The notes under the pieces were generated by a model. That model was given only the letters and a program-made list of their open reading frames with translations. It searched no databases and was not told where the DNA came from. Positions 51,701 through 59,193 of a DNA stretch of 64,000 nt are shown piece after piece (position 1 is the first letter of the stretch; each line of letters begins with the position of its first letter). The position numbers were made by a program, and so were the translations under genes. This stretch comes from Hyphomicrobiales bacterium (GTDB lineage Bacteria; Pseudomonadota; Alphaproteobacteria; Rhizobiales; Beijerinckiaceae): NCBI GenBank assembly GCA_930633525.1, contig CAKNFP010000002.1, positions 496,001 to 560,000 of the forward strand, given 5' to 3'.

Positions 51701-51933
51701 TGTTCGACCTGACGACTAGCACCCATCAACATCGTGCGCAGCGCGAAATGTTGCTCCGCCGTAAAGGTATTGAGCTCCGACAACAATGCGCGGCGCTGGG
51801 GAGCGAACTGCTCTATGGCCAAGCCGATAATCAAACCCGCGAGAGGAAGCGAGCAGACGAGCAGGAGGCGCGCCGACGGACCTATGCCGGACATGCGAGA
51901 CAGGACTCTTCTCCCAGCCCCAAAAAGACCCAT
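48760..51933 (-). CDS. Hybrid sensor histidine kinase with extracytoplasmic sensor, two PAS domains and a receiver
   Basis: A 1057-residue membrane kinase. Helix 1 is at about 22-42, a large periplasmic dCache-like sensor follows to about 368, and helix 2 is at about 370-390. A linker leads to PAS 1 (about 445-545) and PAS 2 (about 550-670). The HisKA phospho-acceptor is His699 in GVAHELNNPL, with N- and G-box residues around NLVLNAMQ (802-815), DTGLG (842-846) and GVGTGIGLSL (866-875). A receiver at about 925-1045 has Asp976 (VVLTDLRMPG) and the Lys in MIEKP. The ATG at 51933 follows AAGGGG. No Hpt domain is present. Confidence 0.92.
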   Translation of the reverse strand: MGLFGAGRRVLSRMSGIGPSARLLLVCSLPLAGLIIGLAIEQFAPQRRALLSELNTFTAEQHFALRTMLMGASRQVEHMRLTVEQHIVMESESLSEANARKLHTVDVHLEKGSFSGVEWGPAATVQEDGNLLGIPELPSLRGDAAGPVDAALELLSMLRLDKIVGSNARWSYFMPANAEFVAIYPGASLADLVQAAKEHFAFTDMRQFLGQLQNYPVFQLGLPQNNPDRTPYWTKVYDDAGDAGPMVSQAAPVYVRGQFRGVVGTDILLSSFDAILTPMKQPLGLVAIFNDHNELLGLNGAAFDGDLQKMRAYLIADGLLQKILALKPDDGFSFIDDNWIISRVGPYSGYRLIYVLPDSDLNAYLFPRFISYALILCGLIAMLAIILRYLHTSYILPSFRLADYLGARAAGIEAAAPILPKGWQPSFERISEAFANSRNYQERLEESEARFLAAASSLIDGFAIVSSEGLIVFYNEAFARLLGPEGRVRIAIGSYLPDLLDPGWLDAHDPEPMLLDGRWLSCRKSAMPDGGTVILLRDITEARQAELQLRESETRLAALLAYAPVVIMLMDVEGRLIMANPEAERMLNRELGMITGKRMSDFINSEAMIALDASIKHVLATGEVHVSEEHYPGRDHYRDALAILFPLHNTDGAIDGVGIFAVDLTLQKLTEEELRRQRDALYQNEKLAALGSLLAGVAHELNNPLSIVVGYAGMLQELASDEPTRRRAREVHVAAERCARIVKRFLAMARSKPVEKKWVNVESVIDDVMELAAYGLRVNGVEVIRDRVRDLPAILADADQLHQVFMNLVLNAMQAMTGIEGRRRLIIKTTLRGQAIVIDVLDTGLGVNDTVKQRAFEPFFTTKPLGVGTGIGLSLCSGIVEAHGGTITLDSGPGGGALCRVVLPISAAPPLQGTPEQTIQWQPLAGRVLIVDDEASIASFIAEALERDGADVTTVTSGYDAQTLLAEQPFDVVLTDLRMPGVGGERLLAFIAEERPDLKGRVVVMTGDALTLETGLRCEGLIMIEKPIDIGALRALLQSLLNVPSRAGSNEQVVAVE

Positions 51934-52377
51934 TACACCCCTTACCCGCAATCAGTCTCCCACGTTGTGGGCACACCGAACCACCGGCCAGTCAGTGTCG
52001 AGGGCCTTCTCCTGGACCAGCCCTGATACTTTACAGCCGACGTTTCAGTGTGATGTCGGAGCCCAGCTCCAGTTCTGATCTGAGCCGCAGATTGGCCGCA
52101 GAGCAAGACCACTTGTGCGCGATGTAGTAAAAAATGACACGCCTTGCACAGTATCGTCTCTCGGCCGCATGCGCGACGAGGCGTGCTTGCAACTAGCCAT
52201 CTCCATACGCGCTTACCATACCGCGTCATCATGTCGCATTAACAACCTTGAACCTGAGCATTCCGGTGCGACAGAAATCTCTCGTTTCCCGGTTCAGGGG
52301 AATTTTTGGTATAATGTTACGCAGACCATAGGTTGGCTGGCCTGGGCAATGTCCCATGCGGGCTTGGAAAGCGCACG
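51934..52377. promoter_or_regulatory. Divergent regulatory region between the hybrid kinase and the second response regulator
   Basis: A 444-base gap carrying promoters for the kinase operon (minus) and the regulator gene (plus). A perfect TATAAT lies at 52310-52315, about 60 bases before the regulator ATG; the -35 region is not a clear match. No gene is seen. Confidence 0.5.
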
Positions 52378-53058
52378 ATGGCGGATTTAATTATAGTCGA
52401 TGATGATCGGGCGCTCTGCGGAATGCTCGAGGATTTCCTGACGCTGGAAGGCCATGTGGTGCGTTGCGCCACCGATGCCCGCGTCCTTTCCACAATGCTG
52501 GACGACCGCCTTCCTGATCTTGTCGTGCTCGATCTCAGCCTTCCTGGCGAAGATGGCCTGAGCATCACCCGCCGCCTCCGCCAGGGCTACGACTTCGGCA
52601 TCATGATGGTAACCGGGACCGACGACCTGACCGAGAAGGTGGTTGGTTTGGAAATCGGCGCTGACGACTATCTGACCAAGCCTTTTTCACTGCTGGAGTT
52701 GGGCGCGCGAATCCAGGCGATCCTCCGGCGCAGGCGTGCTGATAAAAACACCCTGGTACCATTCGGAGCATTCTGGCTTGACCTGAAATGCTGGAAGCTG
52801 TTCGAGCCAGGCGGTCGTGAGGTCAATCTATTTCCAACGGAGATCGACCTGATCGCCGCTTTTGCGACCAATCCCGGCAAGATGCTGAGCCGCGATGAGA
52901 TCCTGCGGCTAGCGCCGGCACATGGCACGGACCCGCTGGACCGGAGCATCGACACCCGCATCACACGGCTGAGGCGGAAGCTCGAAAGTCACGGGCTCGA
53001 CGGCGACCTCGTCAGGACCTCGCGCGGGAACGGCTATATCTACCTAGGGCCTTCCTGA
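52378..53058 (+). CDS. OmpR/PhoB-type response regulator (second)
   Basis: A 226-residue response regulator, clearly different from the one at 48025. The receiver has Asp8-Asp9-Asp10, Asp52 (VLDLSLPG), Thr79 (VTGTDD) and Lys101 (LTKPF); the winged helix ends with RSIDTRITRLRRKLE and RTSRGNGYIYLG. The ATG at 52378 starts just before the receiver fold; an upstream open frame to 52333 is not conserved. It is divergent from the hybrid kinase, so the kinase may feed two outputs. Its stop is 27 bases from that of rhaI. Confidence 0.9.
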   Translation: MADLIIVDDDRALCGMLEDFLTLEGHVVRCATDARVLSTMLDDRLPDLVVLDLSLPGEDGLSITRRLRQGYDFGIMMVTGTDDLTEKVVGLEIGADDYLTKPFSLLELGARIQAILRRRRADKNTLVPFGAFWLDLKCWKLFEPGGREVNLFPTEIDLIAAFATNPGKMLSRDEILRLAPAHGTDPLDRSIDTRITRLRRKLESHGLDGDLVRTSRGNGYIYLGPS

Positions 53059-53085
53059 AAGGCATCGCTTTCGCACATCCGTTGG

Positions 53086-54387
53086 TCAGGAGACGATTCC
53101 GCCGCCGGATCCGACCGAAGCGGGGCGCTGGGCGGCGACGCGCCGGCGATAGCCGCTGTCGCGATAGGCCGCGATCGGATCGATGGCGCCGCCCGCCCCC
53201 AGACGCGCCTTGGCGAGAATAGGCTCGACATCGAGCCTGAACGCCGCCTTGAGCGTCTCGGATGCCTGAAGAGCGTCGTTCTCATCCTGGAAGCCGGCAA
53301 GCGCCGCGCGATCGACGAGCAAGGCCTGCGCATAGGCCCGGCGGATCTCATTCGCCGAGCGGATCAGGCTCTCGATCGGATCGGTCACATTGTGGGACTG
53401 GTCGATCATATGCGCGGGATCAAGCGCATCGACCGCCGCGGCGTTGCCAACCAGTTCATTGAAGACGAGGAAGAGGCGGAAGGGATCAATGGAACCCGCG
53501 TCGAGATCATCGTCGCCGTAGCGGGAATCGTTGAAGTGGAAGCCGCCGAGCTTGCCAGCATGAACAAGCCGCGCAACGATCTGCTCGATATTGACGTTTG
53601 GTGCGTGATGCCCGAGGTCGACGAGGCAGAACGCCTTGGGGCCGAGCGCCTGCGCGGCCATGTAACTCGATCCCCAATCGGAAATGACGGTCGAATAGAA
53701 CGCCGGCTCATACATCTTGTGCTCGGAGAACAGCCGCCAGTCCTCGGGCAGCGCCGCATAGATCGACCGCATGGACTCGATATAGCGCTCGAAGGCGCGC
53801 GTGAGATCGCTCTGACCTGCGAAATTCGCCCCGTCGCCGATCCATACCGTGAGAGCCCTGGAGCCGATGGCCCGGCCGATCTCGATGGTCTCGATGTTAT
53901 GGGCGACAGCCTGGCGCCGCACGGCGGGATCGGTATGCGTCAGCGATCCGAACTTGTAGCTGAGCGGCTGGCTGGGATCGCCCGGATGATCCTGAAAGGT
54001 GTTGGAGTTCATCGCGTCGAAGCCGAGGCCGAGGCTTTCCGCCTTGGCGCGAAGTTCACGCGGATCAGCCTTGTCCCAGGGAATATGCAGCGAGACATGG
54101 GGTGTGGCGCGGCCGAGCTGGTGGATGACGGCGCAGTCGTCCAGCTTCTCGAAAATACCGCGCGGCTCGCCCGCCCCCGGAAAGCGCGCAAAGCGCGTTC
54201 CGCCCGTGCCGACGCCCCAGGACGGTACGGCAACGGTGAATGCGGCGAGCTTGGCCGTCACCGTGTCGATGGCGACGCCAAAGCGCGCGAGGCGTTCGCC
54301 GAGCGCCGCGTAGTCGGTGTCGAGATCATGGCGGCGTTTGTCATTCGACGCTTCAATGATGTCGCCGGCGATCGGCAGATTGGCCAT
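53086..54387 (-). CDS. rhaI: L-rhamnose catabolism isomerase
   Basis: A 433-residue xylose-isomerase-like TIM barrel of the RhaI type, which converts L-rhamnose to L-rhamnulose in rhizobia in place of E. coli RhaA. Family blocks HVSLHIPWDKADP, FDAMNSNTFQDHP, TVWIGDGANFAGQ, LFSEHKMYEPAFYSTVISDWG and CLVDLGHHAPNVNIEQIV contain the two-metal ligands (Glu, Asp, His, Asp). The ATG at 54387 opens the conserved N-terminus. It is downstream of rhaD with an 85-base gap containing a hairpin, and supplies the first step of the pathway. Confidence 0.93.
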   Translation of the reverse strand: MANLPIAGDIIEASNDKRRHDLDTDYAALGERLARFGVAIDTVTAKLAAFTVAVPSWGVGTGGTRFARFPGAGEPRGIFEKLDDCAVIHQLGRATPHVSLHIPWDKADPRELRAKAESLGLGFDAMNSNTFQDHPGDPSQPLSYKFGSLTHTDPAVRRQAVAHNIETIEIGRAIGSRALTVWIGDGANFAGQSDLTRAFERYIESMRSIYAALPEDWRLFSEHKMYEPAFYSTVISDWGSSYMAAQALGPKAFCLVDLGHHAPNVNIEQIVARLVHAGKLGGFHFNDSRYGDDDLDAGSIDPFRLFLVFNELVGNAAAVDALDPAHMIDQSHNVTDPIESLIRSANEIRRAYAQALLVDRAALAGFQDENDALQASETLKAAFRLDVEPILAKARLGAGGAIDPIAAYRDSGYRRRVAAQRPASVGSGGGIVS

Positions 54388-54414
54388 TCCATCCTCCCGC
54401 AGTCTTTCTCAAGC

Positions 54415-54435
54415 CCGAGCCGCCGCGCGGCTCGG
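54415..54435 (-). other. Intercistronic hairpin between rhaD and rhaI
   Basis: A perfect 9-bp GC-rich stem (54415-54423 with 54427-54435, 3-base loop) in the 85-base gap between the two genes. No T-run follows, so it more likely adjusts mRNA stability or partial termination than ends transcription. Confidence 0.6.
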
Positions 54436-54472
54436 ACACATGCACGTATTCCGAGGCAGTAGCCGTCTTCAC

Positions 54473-56599
54473 CTAACGTGTGAAGGACTGGGCGTTACCC
54501 GCGTCGACATTGACGATATTGCCGGTCGACTTCGACGACGCATCCGAGGAGAAGAAATAAACAGCCTCCGCGACATCCTCGGGCAGGACCGGACGTCCGA
54601 GCAGGGAGCGCTTGCGGTAATATTCCTCCAGATCGTCGACGGCGAGATTGGACGCGGCGGCGCGCTGCTCGCGCCATTCGCCGGTCCAGATCTTCGAGCC
54701 GCGCAGTACGGCGTCAGGATTGACGACATTGACCCGAATGCCGGCGCTTGCGCCCTCAAGCGCCAGACAACGCGCGAGATGGATCTCCGCTGCCTTAGCC
54801 GTGCAATAGGCGGCCGCGTTCGGCGATGCCGCCAGGCCGTTCTTCGAGGCGATGAAGACGACCGAGCCGCCGAGCTTCTGCGCGCGGAACAGACGGAAAG
54901 CCTCCCGCGAGACAAGGAAATAGCCGGTCGCGAGGATATCGATGTTGCGGTTCCACATCGAAAGCTCCGTGTCCTCGATCGGCGCCGATGAGGCAATGCC
55001 CGCGTTGGACACCAGGATGTCGAGGCCGCCATAAGCGCTGCAGATATCATGGAAACCACGCAGGACCGCCTGTTCATCGGTCACGTCGATAACCTGCGAG
55101 CGCACCTGATCGGCACCGAAGCGCCTGGCGAAATCGCTTTCCGCGCTCTCCAGAGCTGCCGCGTCGATATCTGCAAGAACGACGCAGGCCCCCTCTGCCA
55201 GAAGCCGGGCGGCAATCGCCCGGCCGATCCCTCCAGCACCGCCTGTCACCGCCGCGATACGCCCCGCCAGCGACTTCGGCTTCGGCATGCGCTGCAGCTT
55301 GGCTTCCTCAAGCAGCCAATATTCGATGTCGAAGGCTTCCTGCTCGGGCAGTCCCTGATAGATATCGACAGTCGCGGCGCCGCGCATCACATTGATGGCA
55401 TTGACATAAAACTCCGCCGCGATACGCGCCGTCGCCTTGTCGCGCGCGAAAGATATGAGGCCGACGCCGGGCACGAGATAGATGACCGGGCTGGGATCGC
55501 GCATGGCCGGTGAATTGTCGTGGCGGCAGCGCTCATAATAGGCGGCGTAGTCCTTGCGATAGGCACCGATCGAGACCTCAAGTCCGGCAATCACCTCATC
55601 GATATTGCCGCGCGCGGGATCGAACGGGAGGACGAGAGGCCTGATCTTGGTCCGCAGGAAATGGTCCGGGCAGGACGTGCCCTGCGCGGCCAATTCCTCA
55701 AGCGCCTGGGCGCCGGTGAATTCCAGTACGACCGTCTGATCGTCGAAATGACCGACCTTCTTTTCGTCCCGACCGATGAAAGCCCGGATCGCGGGCATGA
55801 GGCGGGCCGCGACGGCATGGCGTTCGGCCGCTGCCAGCGCCTTATGCCGCTCTCCGCCGAAGATCTTCGCGCCGGCCATCTCACCGTCGAACCAGGCAAT
55901 CGCCTTGTTGAGGATCCTGAGCGTCGTCTCATAACAGGCCTGCGCGCTCTCTCCCCAGGTGAACAGGCCATGGCTTTCCAGGACGACGCCCTTTGCCTGC
56001 GGATGCTCCGCGGCTAACCGCGCGAGATCGAGCCCGAGTTGGAAGCCGGGCCGACGCCAGGGCAGCCATCCGATCTCATCGCCGTAAATGGCCTTGGTGA
56101 GCGCCCGACTGTTGCGCGTCGCGGCAATGGCGATGACCGCATCCGGATGGACATGATCGACATGGCGATACGGCAGATAGGCGTGCAGCGGCGTATCGAT
56201 GGAGGCCGCGCGTGGATTGAGGTTGAACGTGCAGTGGGGCAGAAAGCCCACCATCTCGTCCTCGTGGGCCTCGCCGCGATAGAGCCCCTTCAATGCCTCG
56301 AGCTTGTCCATATAGAGCGTGGCGAAGCCGTCCAGGGCCATCGTGCCGATGTCGCCGCCTGAGCCCTTGACCCACAGCACGGTCGCGTCCTTGCCGGTGA
56401 GCGGATCGCGCTGGACCACCTTCGCGGAGGTGTTGCCGCCGCCATAATTGGTAATGCGCTTGTCACTACCCAGAAGATTCGAGCGGTAGAGAAGCAAGCC
56501 CGGCTCATCCAGGCCACGTGCATAGGCCTCGTCCCAGCGGTTATCGAGAAGATGCGGCTGCGGACGGTCGCTCTGCTTGCGGTCTAGCACGTCGGACAT
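54473..56599 (-). CDS. rhaD: Bifunctional rhamnulose-1-phosphate aldolase/alcohol dehydrogenase
   Basis: A 708-residue fusion. The first 430 or so residues form a class II aldolase that splits L-rhamnulose 1-phosphate into dihydroxyacetone phosphate and L-lactaldehyde (LPHCTFNLNPRAASID, HVDHVHPDAVIA and GVVLESHGLFTWG supply metal ligands). The rest is a short-chain dehydrogenase: TGGAGGIG at 452-459, SNAG at about 531, and Tyr598/Lys602 in YCTAK; it handles lactaldehyde. The fusion is typical of rhizobial rha loci. The ATG at 56599 has GAGGAA upstream; the open frame from 56668 is not needed. Divergent from the DeoR regulator across a 206-base gap. Confidence 0.94.
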   Translation of the reverse strand: MSDVLDRKQSDRPQPHLLDNRWDEAYARGLDEPGLLLYRSNLLGSDKRITNYGGGNTSAKVVQRDPLTGKDATVLWVKGSGGDIGTMALDGFATLYMDKLEALKGLYRGEAHEDEMVGFLPHCTFNLNPRAASIDTPLHAYLPYRHVDHVHPDAVIAIAATRNSRALTKAIYGDEIGWLPWRRPGFQLGLDLARLAAEHPQAKGVVLESHGLFTWGESAQACYETTLRILNKAIAWFDGEMAGAKIFGGERHKALAAAERHAVAARLMPAIRAFIGRDEKKVGHFDDQTVVLEFTGAQALEELAAQGTSCPDHFLRTKIRPLVLPFDPARGNIDEVIAGLEVSIGAYRKDYAAYYERCRHDNSPAMRDPSPVIYLVPGVGLISFARDKATARIAAEFYVNAINVMRGAATVDIYQGLPEQEAFDIEYWLLEEAKLQRMPKPKSLAGRIAAVTGGAGGIGRAIAARLLAEGACVVLADIDAAALESAESDFARRFGADQVRSQVIDVTDEQAVLRGFHDICSAYGGLDILVSNAGIASSAPIEDTELSMWNRNIDILATGYFLVSREAFRLFRAQKLGGSVVFIASKNGLAASPNAAAYCTAKAAEIHLARCLALEGASAGIRVNVVNPDAVLRGSKIWTGEWREQRAAASNLAVDDLEEYYRKRSLLGRPVLPEDVAEAVYFFSSDASSKSTGNIVNVDAGNAQSFTR

Positions 56600-56722
56600 G
56601 GAGTTTCCTCGCTCATCGTGAGGTGCGGCGTTTTTCCGGGTCTGCCCCGTCACCGTCAGGATGACCAAGCAATGCCGCGAGCGCAGTCACATGTCAACAA
56701 TATCGCTCATAATATGTCATTA

Positions 56723-56731
56723 TTCGATCAA
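56723..56731. promoter_or_regulatory. Candidate rhamnose-regulator site in the rhaD-rhaR gap
   Basis: TTCGATCAA followed by GAG reads CTCTTGATCGAA on the minus strand. TTGATCGAA recurs upstream of the rhamnosidase/importer genes at 61997, and CTCTTGA recurs twice near it. The site is 124 bases upstream of rhaD and 75 before the DeoR gene, a position suited to repression of both. Confidence 0.4.
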
Positions 56732-56805
56732 GAGTGGTGGGTTGTGACCCTCAATGATTGACTTGGCCGTGCGGATGCCTGAAGGATTGAGGAGGGAGAG
56801 CTTTC

Positions 56806-57624
56806 ATGCACGAACGTGAGCGTCATCGCATCATTCTTAGCGCCATTCAGGGGCGCCCGGTCGCGGCCGTGCAGGAAATCATGGAATTGACGGGCGCGTC
56901 CGAGGCGACGATCCGCCGTGATATCAGCGCGCTCGCCCTGCAAAAGAAGCTGCGCAAGGTGCGCGGCGGCGCCGAGGCTCTCAACCCCTCGCCCTATGGC
57001 TCCATCTCGGGACGCCCTTTCCATGTCGCGGAGGTCATGAACACCGCGCAGAAGCGTGCCATCGCGCGCGCAGCGGTAGATCTCTGCGAGGAAGGCGACG
57101 CTGTCATCATCAACGGCGGGACCACGACCTTCCAGATGGTCCACCATCTCACCAGCCTGCGCCTGCATGTGCTCACCAATTCGTTCTCGATCGCCGAGCA
57201 CCTCCTCAAGCATTCCAAATGCACCGTGCTTGTGCCGGCCGGGGCCATCTATCGCGAACAGAACCTCATTCTCAGTCCTTTCGAGAACGACGGCATCGCT
57301 CATTTTCGCGGCCGGCGCATGTTCATGGGCGCACAGGGCGTGTCCGCGATGGGTATTGCCGAAGCCGATCCGCTGATCATCCAATCCGAGCAGCGGCTGA
57401 TGCGCCAGGCGGAGGAGATCGTCCTCATGGTGGACTCGTCGAAATTCCTGGGCCGTTCAGCCATGATCGTCGCACCGCTCGAACGTGCCGGCATCATCAT
57501 CACAGACGACCGGCTCAGCGATGCCGCGGCCAAGATGATCGAAACTGCGGGAATTCGATTGATTGTGGCGCAAGAAGATCGCGACGTGGACCGTGACGAC
57601 GATGTCGGGCTATCCCGCGCCTGA
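56806..57624 (+). CDS. rhaR: DeoR family transcriptional regulator of rhamnose catabolism
   Basis: A 272-residue DeoR-type repressor. The N-terminal winged helix (1-57) has RHRIILSAIQGRPVAAVQEI and GASEATIRRDISALALQKKL, then KVRGGAE. The C-terminal domain is the sugar-phosphate-sensing ISOCOT fold with INGGTTTFQMV and MVDSSKF. In rhizobia the RhaR of this type represses rha genes. GGAGGGAG ten bases before the ATG supports the start. It is divergent from rhaDI and followed by rhaK. Confidence 0.9.
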   Translation: MHERERHRIILSAIQGRPVAAVQEIMELTGASEATIRRDISALALQKKLRKVRGGAEALNPSPYGSISGRPFHVAEVMNTAQKRAIARAAVDLCEEGDAVIINGGTTTFQMVHHLTSLRLHVLTNSFSIAEHLLKHSKCTVLVPAGAIYREQNLILSPFENDGIAHFRGRRMFMGAQGVSAMGIAEADPLIIQSEQRLMRQAEEIVLMVDSSKFLGRSAMIVAPLERAGIIITDDRLSDAAAKMIETAGIRLIVAQEDRDVDRDDDVGLSRA

Positions 57625-57750
57625 ACGTTCCATTCAACGCCAGATCACATCTAACCGTTTGATATAAGGCTTCTTTCACACCGGCCCAGGTGGCCGCGCA
57701 CAGCACAATAATTCGGCGGACCAACAAGCCGTGCCAGAAGGGGAGGACAC

Positions 57751-59193
57751 GTGAGCGTTCCGCGCTACGTTGCCGTCATCGATATCGGCAAAACCAACGC
57801 CAAGCTTGTCCTGCATGACATCGCCACGACGACCGACATGGCCGTCTACCGAACCCCCAATGCCTCCCTGGCTGGGCCGCCCTACCCACATGTGGATGTG
57901 GACAGGCTGTGGCGCTTCATCTGCGACGCCCTGGCGCGGATCGCCGCCGAGCACCGCGTCGACGCCATTTCGATCACCACGCACGGCGCCTGTGCCGCCT
58001 TGTTGTCCGCAGACGCCGGCAAAACCCCGGACGATGATGGACTAAGCCTGCCCATCCTCGACTATGAGGCGACACCGCCCACCGCGCTCAGCGCCGCCTA
58101 TGACCGCCCGCGACCGGATTTCCGGGAAACCGCCTCGCCCGCCCTCCCCAACGGGCTCAACCTGGGCCGCCAGCTATTCTGGCTAGAGCAGGCTTTCCCG
58201 GAGGACTTCGCCCGCACCCGCTGCATCGTGACCTATCCGCAGTACTGGGCTTTCCGGCTGACCGGTGAGACCGCCTGCGACGCTTCGAGCCTCGGCTGCC
58301 ACACCGACCTCTGGCAACCCCACGCGGGCTGCTTCTCCAGCCTCGTGGAACAGCGCGGCTGGCAGCGCCTGTTCGCGCCGGTGCGCTCCTCCTTCGCCGT
58401 GCTGGGCCCGCTTCGGCCGGAGATCGCCGCGCGCGTCGGATTGGGGCGCCAGGCGGTGCCTGTCCATGCCGGCATCCACGACTCCAACGCGTCGCTCCTG
58501 CCCTATCTGCTGCAACGGCCCGCGCCATTTTCCGTCATCTCGACGGGCACCTGGGTAGTCTCCTTCGCAGTCGGCGGTAAGCCGGTGACGCTCGATCCCG
58601 CCCGCGATACGCTCTGCAATGTCGACGCGCTCGGCCGCGCCACGCCATCCGCGCGCTTCATGGGCGGACGTGAATTCGAGATCCTCACGCAAGGGACATC
58701 CCAGCCCCCCACGGAAGCTGAACTTGCGCGCGTTCTCTCATCTGGCCTCATGGCGCTGCCCGCCTTCGCGTCAGGAACCGGGCCCTTTCCGACAGGCGCC
58801 GGTGCCTGGACACGGGATCCCGCCACGCTTACGGCGGGGGAGCGCACGGCCGTCGCCAGCCTCTATGCTGCGCTTCTTTCGTTGACTGATCTGATGTTGA
58901 TCGGTGCCGACGGCCCGATCATCGTCGAGGGCCCCTTCGCGGCCAATACCGTCTACCGGGATTGTCTCGCGGCGGTCAGCGGCCGCACTGTCCTCCCCTC
59001 GGAAGGCGCGACCGGCACGAGCACAGGCGCGGCTCTGCTTGCCCTCGGAGAAGCCGGCCTCCGGTACCGCGCTGTCGTTCCGTCATCACAGCAGGCCGAT
59101 GCGGTCCTCGCACCCCTATGGGCCGATCTCTACCGCGCCTATGCCCGGCAATGGCACGAAGCCGTCGCCGGGCATCTCAAGCCCGAGGCTTAA
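57751..59193 (+). CDS. rhaK: FGGY family rhamnulokinase
   Basis: A 480-residue FGGY-family sugar kinase (ASKHA fold). The N-terminal ATP-site motif DIGKTNAK is at 11-18, LDYEATPP and LNLGRQLFWLEQ follow, and the C-terminal domain has HDSNASLLPYL, STGTWVVSFAVGG, and GATGTSTGAALLALGE near the end. It matches the rhizobial RhaK that phosphorylates L-rhamnulose, and in rhizobia RhaK is also needed for rhamnose uptake. The GTG at 57751 has GGGGAGGA just upstream. Its stop overlaps the end of the convergent GH106 gene by four bases. Confidence 0.92.
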   Translation: MSVPRYVAVIDIGKTNAKLVLHDIATTTDMAVYRTPNASLAGPPYPHVDVDRLWRFICDALARIAAEHRVDAISITTHGACAALLSADAGKTPDDDGLSLPILDYEATPPTALSAAYDRPRPDFRETASPALPNGLNLGRQLFWLEQAFPEDFARTRCIVTYPQYWAFRLTGETACDASSLGCHTDLWQPHAGCFSSLVEQRGWQRLFAPVRSSFAVLGPLRPEIAARVGLGRQAVPVHAGIHDSNASLLPYLLQRPAPFSVISTGTWVVSFAVGGKPVTLDPARDTLCNVDALGRATPSARFMGGREFEILTQGTSQPPTEAELARVLSSGLMALPAFASGTGPFPTGAGAWTRDPATLTAGERTAVASLYAALLSLTDLMLIGADGPIIVEGPFAANTVYRDCLAAVSGRTVLPSEGATGTSTGAALLALGEAGLRYRAVVPSSQQADAVLAPLWADLYRAYARQWHEAVAGHLKPEA

